Part shown: piece by piece, positions 49,085 through 60,760 of the stretch | Layout of the letters: the number at the start of each line of letters is the position of its first letter | Numbering within the stretch: the stretch's first letter is position 1 | Source: Skeletonema tropicum | Taxonomy: Eukaryota; Bacillariophyta; Thalassiosirophyceae; Thalassiosirales; Thalassiosiraceae | Assembly: GCA_037178625.1 (NCBI GenBank) | Contig: CM074145.1 | Coordinates: forward strand, 1,178,001-1,242,000 | Direction of reading: 5' to 3' | Length of the DNA: 64,000 nucleotides | Program-made: the position numbers and the translations under genes | The notes under the pieces: generated by a model | What the model was told of the DNA's origin: nothing | What the model saw: only the letters and a program-made list of their open reading frames with translations | The model's database searches: none

Positions 49085-49689
49085 TGTTGATAGGTCAGAT
49101 GTTACTTATTAGTAATTTAGAATTTCTTAAGCTTAGTCATTCCTTTATCTCGACATGCGCAGTGACTAACAAGCAGTGTGTTGATTCGGCTTATCCTTAT
49201 CTTTTCGATCTCGTCTCACGAAACGAAGGACATGTTTATTTCCTGACATGACGGATCTATTCAGCCCTTGGGCCATGAAGCAACAGCTCGCATCTATTTC
49301 TTTACAAAACATTAAAACATTATGCAGCGCCAATAATCTTTATCGACTTGGTATGTGCCGAAGAAAGTTGTGTATGATTTGAGGCAGCTGAAATTGTACG
49401 CAGCGTCGTGTGCCCATAATTATCGTGAATAATCTACGGTTGCGTAAGCGCAGATATGCAGTTTTGAAGACATACCAACAGCAGCAGTCTCTCTCTAGAA
49501 CAGCAACGCTTGCATGGATTGCTGCTGCACTAACTACTCCTGAGTATGTGCTTTTTTTGTGCTCGCGATCATCATCTTATGCAGCGATGGTGTATCCAAT
49601 ATCACTAATCCCCCGGTTGGCAGTCTGCGCTGCAAGATGACTAATAAGCATGCTGCCGTCTAGAGAACAGGAGGTTTTCATGCTAGAGC

Positions 49690-49880
49690 GATGTGCTGGC
49701 CTTCATGTTGGTTTGTGCTATCGATGTGCTGATTTGTGCTAGCACTGTGCTAGTTTGTGCTAGCACTGTGCTAGTTTGTGCTAGCACTGTGCTAGTTTGT
49801 GCTAGTTTGTGCTAGCACTGTGCTAGTTTGTGCTAGCATATGTTTTTTTGTGCTAGCACGAAAAAGCACAAGAAAGCACA
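49690..49880. repeat. TGTGCTAG tandem array (right arm)
   Basis: Near-identical 20-base units TGTGCTAGCACTGTGCTAGT recur about six times, with shortened units at the edges. The self-complementary core GTGCTAGCAC lets each unit fold. The complementary left array at 48180-48350 is more degenerate. Confidence 0.85.
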
Positions 49881-50018
49881 TCAGTTTTGGCGATGACTCA
49901 ACACACGTTACCTACGGTACGCATAAGTACATACTAGTATCTTTCAATAATTATGTACTGATTCAGGATCTTGCTGGATCAAAATTGACAGAAAGACGAA
50001 AGACTCCTAAAGTATGGA

Positions 50019-52032
50019 GCTTGGGTATTTTCGGTTTCTTGGCCTGCGCGCCTTTTCCAGGGGTCACTCCAGCGGGGAATCGGGGCGCCCCCTCCATCAT
50101 TTTTCTAGCCGTTTCACACACTTTTCAAAATTTGATCACTTTGCACACCAGAACCATGGCGAAGGCGGCGGCTATGGTATGGAGCGGAACGTCGGTCGTC
50201 ATCACTAAATGCCGGCGGAGATGTCCTCAGTGGACCGATATGACCTCATGACGTGAAGGAATTTCTGCCAGAGCGCCCAGAGCCTTTATTTTGGGTGTCG
50301 CCTACCATACCCAAAGTGACCGTTATTTTGCAACCAATGCAACAACTGCACCGCCCCCCTCATGAACAGAGGACCTTTTGGCCATATTCACTCTTCCATT
50401 ACTACCCTATTCGATAGAAGTGATGATGTAACAATAATTGACGTGTTGGTTTCGTTTTAATCCGTGAGGAACCGCCGATATGAGACCCCTTGATAGTCCA
50501 ACGATACAGCGTGGCTTATCGCAAAAATACAGCACAACGTACAAGAGGAGAGGTGTGGGGATGATACAACAAATAGAGCGAGATTATATTTACAACACGA
50601 AAAATAGTGGGTTTGATGGACCTGGTGGCGTCTCGTCTCCATATGGTGCGGCTCAGGTGACGTTATGGCCATGTTGTGGTAGCTTATGTCAGTAATTATT
50701 ACTTCTTACACAACACTTTGAGGGAGGGCATTATACTTTGAGCGGCGGAGGGGATAATGATCAGCACTGCGGGAACACGCAACAATATTTTGATAAGCTT
50801 GTGAGGAGGATTATTCTTTAATGGGCTGTCATTGATGCTGTCTCTTGCTGGTACTCCTTTCATCATCACTCCAATACTACGGCTTTGGTGCTTACAATCA
50901 ATCTGAGGTGTCGGGTGACTTACAATTCAGCAGCAGCGGCAACGTGAGTGTTGACAACTGCGCCATCTCTTCGCAAGGAGTCGGTAATTTCCATTGCTAT
51001 TTCCATTGCTATCATCGAGTCAGAGAGGCGGCATTCTGTGCATCCACTACGGAACGAATCTGCTGTTGAAATAAGATGAATAGGGTCTCAAACAAACAAT
51101 ACACGCAACCGCTGGTAGAAGGTATCAATTTGGAACTAGAGTTTTCAATCGTTTGTTGAGAAATACTGCACTGGATGGAGGGTGTGGCGACATTATCGAA
51201 GGAGGTTTGTCAGCTAGAAGAAAAGATAGTCTATTGGACGCATCTGGGGTGTAACATGTGTCTTCCTGTCGACCTATTCAACAATCAACATAATAATAAC
51301 AATGTAGAACAACATTCATGTAATAAACCTAATTTTAATGGTTGTATTATCATTGTAGACGCAACCCTCACCAAGCACTTACCTTGTCTTCTATGTTACA
51401 CGTTGATACTAATATATAATATGTTACAGGCCGCAGCAGATAATAAAGAGCAAGGTGGCTTTAACCTTGCGTTATCACATAGACACTAGACACTATATTG
51501 TTGTTAACTTAGGAGAATGCAATATTATGTGTACTTGCATAGGTTAATACCATCAATTGAGGTTTCATGCCCACACATGAATCTGGTCACTATCATAAAA
51601 ATAATATGACACCCTCAAGAGACATGGCCTATTAGCAATGCCGAGGCAAATACCATGGCGTTATGACCACCCATATCGGTCATCTATATCAATATAAAGC
51701 AGGGAGTGCCGCGGGGGGCCTTATGAATCGATTATTTTATTCCCCCTACGACAATATTTGCAGCTTCCACCCAAATAGACCAAAAATCGATGCCTACGAT
51801 CTGGCCGCAAATACGTTTGTTACTAAGAGATTTGGCAAACTTCCGAAAACACCAATGGATTCTGCATCAAAACATGGTCTAGAAAGAGTATTACCGATGA
51901 ATTATATCCACAAATAATTTGATACGGACTCTCTGCTCCATGATGTCGAGGCAGAGGTCTTCGTGAGATGTGGTTTTTCACAAAAAAAAGAGCGGGAGGA
52001 GCGCGCAGGCCAATAGCTCAAAATACCCAAGC
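50019..52032. mobile_element. 2-kb repeat element bounded by GCTTGGGTATTTT inverted ends
   Basis: AGCTTGGGTATTTT with GGCCTGCGCGC a few bases later (about 50019-50051) is inverted at 51993-52032, directly against the next element. Short internal ORFs such as 50480-50695, 50845-51069 and 51663-51917 have no recognised domain. Some internal words (GGCGGAGGGGATAATGATCA at about 50743) resemble GCGGAGGGGATGAAAATCAC of 35680, so parts are related to the 34.9-35.9 kb element. Confidence 0.5.
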
Positions 52033-53529
52033 TAGTCGGCGCGCCATGCGACGCACCGGCGCCATGAGACGCACGACGCAACTTCCCTCTTTTCGACAAA
52101 AAAGAGCTGCACCATGACGGCATCCCATCCTACTACCCTCATTACCCAACTAAATGTCGACATTCCGAAGTAACAATGTACAGTCTTGACCATTTTTTGA
52201 CGCTGAATTCAATGGTTTTATCAGTGGCTCGCCATATTCAGCACAAAGAGACGTTTGACCGCCACAATAGCGGTGGTGATTTTCATCCCCTCCGCCGCAG
52301 AGCACCTGTTGCCAGTAGCATAAAGGCGTTGTTTCGGTCCATTAAACAGCAAGTAAGGTTGTAGGGGCGACCAATATTATATATATGGATGAAATATGCG
52401 CTAATTAACCGGGTGTGGGTCTCATGCAACGCCTATCCAACCTACCAAATCTATGAAGTCGATTTAGAAAGATCTCCACAATTTATCTCCATCAATAGTG
52501 GGTATATATCTGACACAAAACATGTTGAAACCACACCATGGATCATAGTTGTCTTGTCTACTATATGATAATCAAGATTGTTGAGGTGGACTGCTCCATC
52601 TTACCACAGTGACTACTGCAATCCTCGGTTTCCTCGACAACTACTGATTGTGGGTTATGAGAAGCCCATCCGAAGACGCCTACACGAGTATTGTGGCATG
52701 ATAATGACGTCTCCTCCATGTGCAATTGGGAACCTTTCGCCTCATCAAATCAACAGCCATCTATTGTGCGCCTTTTGCTGTCGTTGGAGACAATGTTACA
52801 ACTGTTATCAGTGCCTTTCCTACAAAATCTCATGGAATGAGAGGCCGAATGATCGACATAAAACTCCATGATTGCGTAGATGTTGCGTGTAATTAATACA
52901 TCCGAGTAAGCTAAACAATTATCATAGCTCAACAGATGGAGTTATTAATGATCTACTACTATTCTGTTGTCTAAATTACATAATCATGAGCATCTTTTGA
53001 CATGCCCGGTATGTGCAGATTTTCATGTGTGTGTGCGTCACCTGCAAATATCATCAAATCCACTTTGAATTAGACGCTACAGCTTACATAATCGGAATCA
53101 GCGTGAAAAATTGGGTTTGGGAGTGTCTTCTTAGTGTTGGTGGAGGGTGTATGGGATCGATAATGCTATGGTTTGCCTTCGGATTCGTCATGGCAGATGC
53201 ACTTTTTCAAGATTTTTTTACTGTTCGTGCGTAAGTACCTCAAATATCGAGGCAATTCAACGGAGCACCACCACCACACATCGAATATGCATTCCAAACA
53301 GTATAAATAGAAAGTTATTAGTCTTTCAACTTAAAGCATCGGCATATTATTGGCCAATATTGGCGTAGTAATGCCAGAGTTTCTGCGACGCAACAAGATT
53401 TGGCTGGGTGGTGGGGAGAAAAATACCTATAAAAATCCATAATATCACTTGTTGTGTTCGATATTGGATTTTCTATCCGATCGTCGACGCATCGACGCAT
53501 GCGTCGCATGGCGCGTGGCGCGACGACTA
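52033..53529. mobile_element. 1.5-kb TIR element, inverted partner of 34909-35947
   Basis: The left end TAGTCGGCGCGCCATGCGAC and the right end (…ATGGCGCGTGGCGCGACGACTA) form a CG-rich, imperfect TIR. About 1 kb of the interior matches 34909-35947 in reverse. No intact transposase is visible; short ORFs are disrupted differently in the two copies. The flanks AAGC (left) and GCAAGC (right) may conceal a short target duplication. Confidence 0.7.
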
Positions 53530-53561
53530 GCAAGCTCCATTGGAAGAACAAAATCAAGATA

Positions 53562-53670
53562 AATTAAGACAGGCGCAAATAAAATGAGCTAGGGTAATTT
53601 AAAAATATCTAGCGCCAAGCCTGCAGAACAAAATTTACCCTAGCACATTTTGTTTGCGCCGGTCTTAATT
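53562..53670. mobile_element. 109-bp palindromic MITE
   Basis: AATTAAGACAGGCGCAAATA (53562-) pairs with the right end ...GCGCCGGTCTTAATT (53656-53670), continuing inward through AAAATG[AT]GCTAGGGTAA[A]TTT. The arms are about 38 bp with three mismatches and the loop about 30 bases. Non-coding. Confidence 0.82.
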
Positions 53671-55440
53671 ATTCCCCGAGAGACTGTAAGTAGAGATAAT
53701 TTTTAAACTTAAGGTGGAACACAAGTGTTTTTGAATATTATTCCTACTGTACAATCGCTATTTTGGCCGTAGCTAGGGGGTTCGATTCCTTCGTACAGAG
53801 ACCGTCGCTAACCGGTACCACTCAAAATCCACCCTCCAAATATCATCTTTTACACCCTCACCATGATGTCCTCCACTCCTATGGCCACAGTTATGCACAT
53901 CTAATAAAAACACCCATTATACTTGGCTCATCCAATCTTATACATAATAATCTAAGCGTCACCGACCACAATACCCAGTTGATTTACCGAAAACTAATAA
54001 ATTAACGTCGCCATCAACGGCATAAAATCCACAACTTTTACCTCCCGTCACCCCTCCCATCGACATTTCCGTGGTGATATACGACTAAAGAGAGGGTTTC
54101 CTCGTGTAAAATCGATATATGTTACATGGAAGGCGTCTTTGGATACTTGGAGTGTTTTCAAACATCAACTAGTACGTGATAATGTACATTTTATCAGTGA
54201 GAGGTAATTTATTTTTCTAGCCAGAGTGTATGCAATGATCAACTTTCTAAAGAGCCCATGACAGAAGATGGGTGGTTTTCTTTGTATCACACGTTCATAT
54301 AATCGAATAGAAGACTTCTGTGTGTTGGTGGAGCATCAAGGTAGAGTTTAATATCAGATAAACTATGTTATTATTTGTTGGTATTTTACGTAAATTATTC
54401 TAGATGTAATACTTGATAAATATGATGTTGTCCACAATATCCACTATTGATATTACTCTCATGGATGCATACTATCATAGTAATGATCTATTGATACTTG
54501 TTTGGTCGATACCTACGCCGTTTGCATTAATTGTCAGTTGATTGTTGATTCGACGGAAACGACAAATTGTGTATTTTTTTCACCACGTAGGCGACGTTGT
54601 GCAGTCATTACTTCCGCTCCAGAGTGCCAAGCCGTTGTATTTATAGCATAGTAGAGTCGAGGGAGCGGGTTGGTTGCCTTTAGGAATGGTTTATCGCCCC
54701 TCTTTACTGCACAGCACCGCCGATATAAAATATTATATAAAATATGTCGACACCAAGTAACCGACGTTCCGGACGACGTAATCGGGCGAAGATGCGGCTA
54801 CCAAGACACTGATGCCTCCCTATGGATATATAGTATCGATTGTTGCGTCGTGGTGGCTTCGTAAATGGTGGCAACGATGATTACCCAAGGCATTAGTCGA
54901 CAACATCAGTTGCATCCATCAATTTCCGTTACGTCGCGGGGCAAAAATTGTTTCTCGTAGGATATGTCGAACCAAGCAATACTTTTTCGAAGGTGATCTA
55001 CAAATAGACTTCTCCGCCTCCAGTATCAAAAGTATTGCTTGGTAAACTGTCGATTTTGTATTACTGGGCAGTCCACAATGGCATCATGGTGGTTGTGCTG
55101 TGGTTGTGTATTTGGCCGTTTATCGCGGTGAAAAAGTGTGAGACAGTGCAGTCCGAAGTCGTTGGGCGAGGTGGGGCGTGACTTGAAACGGCCGTTTTTG
55201 AGTTCGCAAGGGGGTATACTAATTCCTATCGTAGACCTACCAGCCCATTTTGCCTAACAAACGGCCAAATTTTATTAGTGATTTTTTACTTGTGTTCGAC
55301 CTTAAGCGCAGCTTGCTGTGGTGAGGGGGGGGGGGTCAACTTTTCTACCCCCGTAATTTTTACCCCCGGTGTAGAGGCTGTAGTAGAGTACCTATTAGGT
55401 CGTAAGTATGTAGTGTGGGCATGGTTGTGATCTTAGTTGT
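53671..55440. other. Gene-free stretch with one hairpin
   Basis: ORFs here lack coding character. ACCAAGCAATACTTTT (54971-54986) is exactly inverted at 55028-55043 with a 41-base loop. A run of 12 G lies near 55326-55337, followed by TACCCCC...TTTTTACCCCC words like the ends of the 148-bp MITE. Confidence 0.6.
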
Positions 55441-55454
55441 TACTCGTTGCTTTG

Positions 55455-57325
55455 CATGGAGCGATCTCACGATCAGCTGACTCGAATGAGCGTTCTCGCT
55501 TCAATTTCAGATTTTCGATTCATTCGATTTTCTCTTGCTCAAAAAAATGCAGTTTAAAATTTTCGGGCCCCATCTCGATGACCTACACGAAGTAAAAGGA
55601 AGTGTTATGCAATAATTCATTCTATTAATGTGAATATATGACTACGACTCGCTTATAACATCATGTCTAAACCTCTGGACGATTGGAACTTGCATTCCAA
55701 AGAATGTGTGCGAATGCATTCCTCACTTCCTTTGTGTAGATAGATGCTTGTGAGTATGAATCTTTCGTAATGGATCCTTCTTCGACTAACAGACAAAGAT
55801 TGAGTAGAGTAAATATGCCGCAGTCAAAGTCATTTGCTTGTTGAGGACTTTCGTCCGACAAATCTTCAATCTTCCAAGCACCCAACCACTCCATCAAGTT
55901 CTTGTCGGGATGTGCCTTCCTGTACTCATCCCCAAGATATCGAAGTGCAGCATTGGTGTACAGTACATTCTCCTCCTTCACGCCTTGTGAGTCCCAAAGA
56001 GATATAATCTTTTCAATGATGTTGATGCGCATTGTAAGCCAGTGAGTGTTTTTGTGATTGATTGGGATCTAGGAGCAATGAATTCCATAACAGCGGAGAC
56101 CTTTTCTTCACGTGTCCCTTTTCTTTCAAGAAGCATATAATTCTTATCTTCACCGATGACGGAAATAATATCAGCACTGAGTTTCCCATTATCATCGTAG
56201 AGGAATTGCTTAATTGATTCTGGGGTACGTGGCAAAACGGATGGCTGCTGTTGTTGGAGAGTATCATGCTCATCATTGCTCACAGCCGAAAGTATAGATT
56301 GCAATTCAGGGCCACTTTTGTTTGGAGTAGGCTGAGTATTTTGCTTCTTCTTCTGTGGATGAGCGGGTGGAGTAGGAGCCAACATGGGTTGACGTGTCCC
56401 AGAGGACGGTGTTGTTCCTCTATTTGTTGCCGCTGCCGCCGCTCTTGTTGAGTTTTGCGATTGAGGGCGCTTCTTCTTTTTCTGTTTATGCCCTCTACTC
56501 TTTTTATCTCGTGAGAAGTTTTTCACCTTCCCACGCACCTCTTCCTCTAATACCAAGTTGAGCAACAGTTGATTAGCTTCATCGTCGTCGACACTTCGAA
56601 AGTTGGCGCAGTTTGTTGCAAGCAACTTTACGATTCTTTTTATCAATGTGAATGACATAATGTTGGGAGTAATCCTCATATCCATCAAGCCCCTCAAATA
56701 TTGTGCTGCAAGAGAGGTAAGGTGATGCCTTCTTTGGCGTCTGAAATGCCGAATTGATTAAATTTTCGTCCACAATTGCCATGCCGCTGGTGCTATCGTT
56801 GGTTGCAAGGTAATCATTCAGCGGCTTTGCCAATTGTCCATAAGAGAAGAACATATCCGTCCTATTACTTTCCTTTTCCAACAAAATAAGAGCAATGACC
56901 ACCCTTAAGGGGGAGAACCCCCTATTGCTCCATCTATCTTCGGCCGTAGTGTCTCGAAAACGGCACCGGCCAGTGTATTAATTTGATTGAAGAAGTAGAC
57001 ACAGCCGCACTGCAGACCCACAAAGATTATATGCGCAAGAGGACACTGCTGGGGCGGGCACGTACTGCGATGTCGATTACTAACTCCCGATTCCACCCGC
57101 TCGAGTCACCATGGGGCCAAAGTTATTCGTATGGTGTTGTAGCATCAAGTTTGGCCACTGGTGTCTCGAGCGGGTGGGTTAGTTCGGCTGTCGCAGGGGG
57201 TCCCAATTAGCTAGTAGTCCCTCTAGTTAATATTTTAATTTTAAAGGTCTCGTGCGAAATTTCTTTTTTTCGAGAAAAGATGAAATTGAAGCGCGCCCGT
57301 CAGCTGATCGTGAGATCGCTCCATG
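55455..57325. repeat. 27-bp perfect inverted repeat spanning the Ulp1 pseudogene
   Basis: CATGGAGCGATCTCACGATC plus AGCTGAC (55455-55481) is perfectly inverted at 57299-57325. The right copy lies inside a coding-like frame of the decayed gene. It may be an element end copied internally, or an end of a second, nested element. Confidence 0.85.
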
Positions 57326-58540
57326 TGCCTGCTCCGCTCGTGCTTCCAATTTATCTTTCGACTTCCCCTTGACAACCTTCTTGCCACTCTGAAGGCACAT
57401 GGTACAAATGGGTAAGCATTTGACATAGAACAACCTAGACAGCAGCCGCAACACAACCGGCGAACCCATCCATTTAGCCTTTGCCCTTGGGTCGGCTGCT
57501 CTTCTTTCCAGAGTCTATGACGGCATAAAATTCATCATCGCTGATCTGGACAGGATTTAAAGCGTTCGAAAAAGCCGCAACAGTGCCTCTCACAACTTTC
57601 TTCTTCGATCCAGATCTTATTTTCCTCATAGATGAAGCCTTTCCAGCTAAAAAGTCCTTGTGACGATGAAGCAGATCGCCAATATGCTGAGTTTCTTTCT
57701 TGATGGCAGCAACGGCCTCTTCAAATACGGGCACAGCAAACTCACTCCAGCGTAGATTGCTCATGGTCGCGATTTTGCTATCTATGTCATCACGGCTGGT
57801 TTGCTCATTATATTTTCTTCGTGACAACAAAACTGGTAAGTTAGGAGGAATATAGATATAACTGAACAATAAACTTACTTTGTGCCCGTTCTCTTCATTT
57901 CTGTGTTGTCGGGGAGGGTAGGAAACTCTGCTCGAAGGAGGACTTTCCAATACTTCAGCACAAAGCACACAGAGTACTTTTGATCTTTTGTATATTGGTC
58001 ATCAGTTTATTTTTTGCTTTTCATCACGATATCCGAGTTTAATTTCCTCGAGGTAATCATACAGATAGTGCAAGATTTGAGTGTCGATGCGCGTCTCTTC
58101 GTCAAGATCTGTTTCGTAACGGAGGTATTCAACAAACTTGTAGTCCTTGCCCATCATCGCCCGCCTTGAATGCACATGTTTTTTGTTTTTTCTTTGCAGG
58201 CTCTGTTGGAAGATCAACATTGATAACATCGACATTGATATTTTCGTCTGGGAGAAGAATGTAAATCCCTTTCGTAACGATGGGAGTGGAGTCAGAGTGT
58301 AAATCCTTCAACGTATCATATCATATCACTTAGGAAATTAGGTAAATGTTGCATTATCGCACGTATCACGTATCACCCTCATGGAGAAATTCAACAAGAT
58401 TGCATGCACCTGGGTCAGACGCATCTGCAGTGATTGTCTCAATACGCCCGATGGCGGCATCTAGAGCATCGTCCGTCACATCTTTTCCTTCCTTTTCAAA
58501 GAGCTTTTTGACTCCGAATGGTCATCATTTGCCCGCACCT
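55667..58540 (-). pseudogene. Decayed transposon-type gene with Ulp1/C48 SUMO-protease domain
   Basis: Minus-strand coding-like blocks follow each other in changing frames. 58540-58380: KKLFEKEGKDVTDDALDAAI, then LVEFLH. 58311-58002: YKFVEYLRYETDLDEETRID. 57968-57477: NLRWSEFAVPVFEEAVAAIK and a basic segment. 57469-57227: CTMCLQSGKKVVKGKSKDKL. 56902-56060: a Gln/Thr/Lys-rich linker, then EDKNYMLLERKG and VMEFIAPRS. The last block holds the protease: THWLTMRINIIEKI (catalytic His, read in the 56032 frame upstream of its ATG), WDSQG (Asp) and QANDFDCGIF (oxyanion Gln and Cys) up to 55667. A frameshift near 56055 separates VMEFIAPRS from the THW block. Ulp1-like C48 domains are known cargo of several DNA transposons (e.g. 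KI/Mutator-like). A G-rich 330-base stretch at 56905-57230 may be an insertion. Confidence 0.65.
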
Positions 58541-59825
58541 TCGTGCGGATCATTATGCATTAAATGTTTTCGTGCTCCGATAGAAATGCACGTCAATGAG
58601 CACCATGGCGATGCTGGGGGGCGGCAGCCGATGAGTTTAGAACTAAGCGATGTAAAAAATAACTCAACTAATAGTGTTGTTAGAGGGTAGTACTACCATT
58701 GTACCATTGTGTTGGTGTTGTGTCCGATGCCATCTTGTTGGAGGTTTGTTAGTGGTCCTCACAGCGGGGGTAAAAATCCCCTCGGGGGAACCACTAGCCC
58801 TGAAACCGGTGTCTAGGTGGGGGGGGTATTAATAGTAACTCAAAGATTAAATTGTCCCCGCCTAATGGCGCGTCTCATTTTTCGTCCCCTGGTGTTATCC
58901 CGAAAAATCGACCGAGGTCGATTTAAGTAGCGACACCCTCAACTTAGCTAGTAGAAATCTTGACACTTAGGGGTGTCTGGGGGTATCGAACTTGCCCGGC
59001 AGTCGATTTTTCAGTCGATTATCGACTACGCGCTTTTGCTAGCTAGCAAAACTGCAGAAAATCGACTGAGTACCGCTCCAAAATTGGGAACCCCACCACG
59101 CTTCGCACCGAGCCGCCCAAACACCACTCAAAATCGACCAGTCGACCATGACACCCCCACCGCCGACATCATATCCATTACTACTCGATACACAAACAAT
59201 GGCTACCAGTAGGTCATCGATAGCAGCATTAGTAGGCTTGCGATGCTCTAGATGCATTAGGGTCCGCATTTGGATCGATGGTGATGAGAAGGAGGAGGAG
59301 AAAGAGGGCACATATGAACCATCAACATCTGATGTGGAGAAGTTGCTGCCGACTGCCGAACCAAGTGGTTCACTGCCAGCAAGGATGTCCCGGCGAAGAA
59401 TTTCGAAAGTTGATAACTCCGTCGGAAGATCCATGGCTTTTAGGGAGTGTTGAAGCGGGTTGAGCTTCTGATGATGGTACTCTGCTAGTGGAAAAGGGAA
59501 AAGATACAAAACACGTCAAAAGATTAACTCATAGTCCGGTCAATAGGCATACAGCTGCGGTTGAGGATCCAGGGTTTGCTTTGGAAGACAAACCATCTGA
59601 CAATGAATTGAGACCAATTATTATGAAGCTTGCCGTTATCTATTGCAAGTCTAAGAATAGTTTACTCGCTCTGGAGCGAATGCGACGCTGGTTCGTCGTT
59701 CGTTAATGCTTCAAAATGCGACAACGAGGTGGCTAGAAGCGCATAATATATAACAGGACGTCTGTTGGGGTGTTGTCAGCAAGCGGAACGTGCGGGGTGT
59801 ACTTCATTCACACACAGGCATGAGA
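58541..59825. other. Gene-poor stretch rich in TCGATTTT words
   Basis: Between 58911 and 59150 the word TCGATTTT or its complement AAAATCGA recurs at least six times, partly as palindromes (AAATCGACC-GAGG-TCGATTT). The same words return at 60620-60645. A plus/minus ORF pair at 59039-59509 and 59148-59453 is not convincing. Confidence 0.5.
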
Positions 59826-60311
59826 CACGGACAGAATGGGTGTCGCAACCCGGCTCCCGCCAAAATATGCGAGGGGCGGACAGAATTGATGACACCCGTC
59901 GGCAGCCCTGTAGGTGCCGCCAGGCCCGCCCCTTGACACCCGTCTGCGTCTAGATAGAGAGCACTAATAAATCGAATAAATCGCAATCGATCGACGATTG
60001 ACACCAATAACATCGCCGTAATCATTCCATTTCACCCAACTTACGTCCATGGATACATTCGAAAAGCAAAAATCATTTGATTCTACCTCTGTTACGTTGG
60101 AGAGGACATGATATGCCCATGGTCGAACGAATTCGAATGACACGGAATTACAGCGATTCGAATTCGTCAAAAGAACCAAAGCTCAATCGTTTCGTCGCCG
60201 AACTATAACGATTCGATTCGATTCTACGGGGCTGCCGACGGGTGTCATCAATTCTGTCCGCCCCTCGCATATTTTGGCGGGAGCCGGGTTGCGACACCCA
60301 TCCTGTCCGTG
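59826..60311. mobile_element. 486-bp MITE with 82-bp TIRs and 7-bp target duplication
   Basis: The first 82 bases (CACGGACAGAATGGGTGTCG ... GTCGGCAGCCC) are inverted at the right end with one mismatch. CATGAGA flanks both sides (59819-59825, 60312-60318). The unique centre is about 320 bases, AT-richer, with no coding capacity. The near identity of the arms points to recent movement or ongoing gene conversion. I know no superfamily with a firm 7-bp duplication and CACGG ends. Confidence 0.93.
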
Positions 60312-60760
60312 CATGAGATATGATATAGTGTCTTTCTGATGATAGCTTACTTGTCGGTGTCGGCCCCAAGGATGTTGATTAGATGATACGTTGGAAGCAG
60401 ATGCAACGCAGGCGGCAGCTCACAACTATGTACATGACATTACTATTGTGCAAACCATATTAATTGTTTTAATCATTGCCCTTTTCATAGCAAAGCAACT
60501 ACTACTACGGATAACGATGCTTTTCTTGATTTTTGTCTTATCCAAAAAAAACTGATGTGTGACTCTATCACGCGTACAGCTGTCAGTTACTTCGGAGTCC
60601 CACTTAGAGTGGTACTAACTTGGTCGATTTTACAGTCGACTTTTCAAAGGAACACCGTATTGTTTTCCAAACAACTTACTCGCTGCCTTTGTATCCCGCC
60701 CACTCCTACTACTGCTGTCTTGGCTTGGTAGCACCGCCCTTACACCAGATAGAGTACATC
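60312..60760. other. Gene-free spacer
   Basis: It runs from the MITE to the start codon of the RINGv-like pseudogene and contains TCGATTTTACAGTCGAC words at about 60623-60640. No other feature is seen. Confidence 0.4.

Larger units (their letters stand above)
48102..49978. mobile_element. 1.9-kb element with long TIRs and AGCACA arrays
   Basis: Matching inverted ends: GCAAGATCCT near 48102/49978, then GATACT[GA]GTATGTAC, TACGTAC, GGTAAC, and the best block GTTGAGTCATCGCCAAAA (left 48152-48169, right its complement near 49890-49907). Inside these, both ends carry arrays of AGCACAAAC[CT]AGCACA (48180-48350) or the complement TGTGCTAGTTTGTGCTAGCA (49690-49860). The outer limits are imperfect and no target duplication is clear. 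A broken acidic-protein gene lies inside. Confidence 0.75.

Noticed and set aside
49690..49880. Regular repeats that could suggest a CRISPR array
   Set aside because: The units are directly contiguous without unique spacers and the context is eukaryotic; it is a tandem array in a TIR element.
53761..53800. GGGGGTTCGATTCC resembles a tRNA B box
   Set aside because: No A box, acceptor stem or anticodon arm can be drawn around it, and the T-stem does not pair well.
59039..59509. 156-aa minus ORF with Ser-rich middle
   Set aside because: It overlaps TCGATTTT-rich repeats, lacks domains, and an equally long plus ORF overlaps it.
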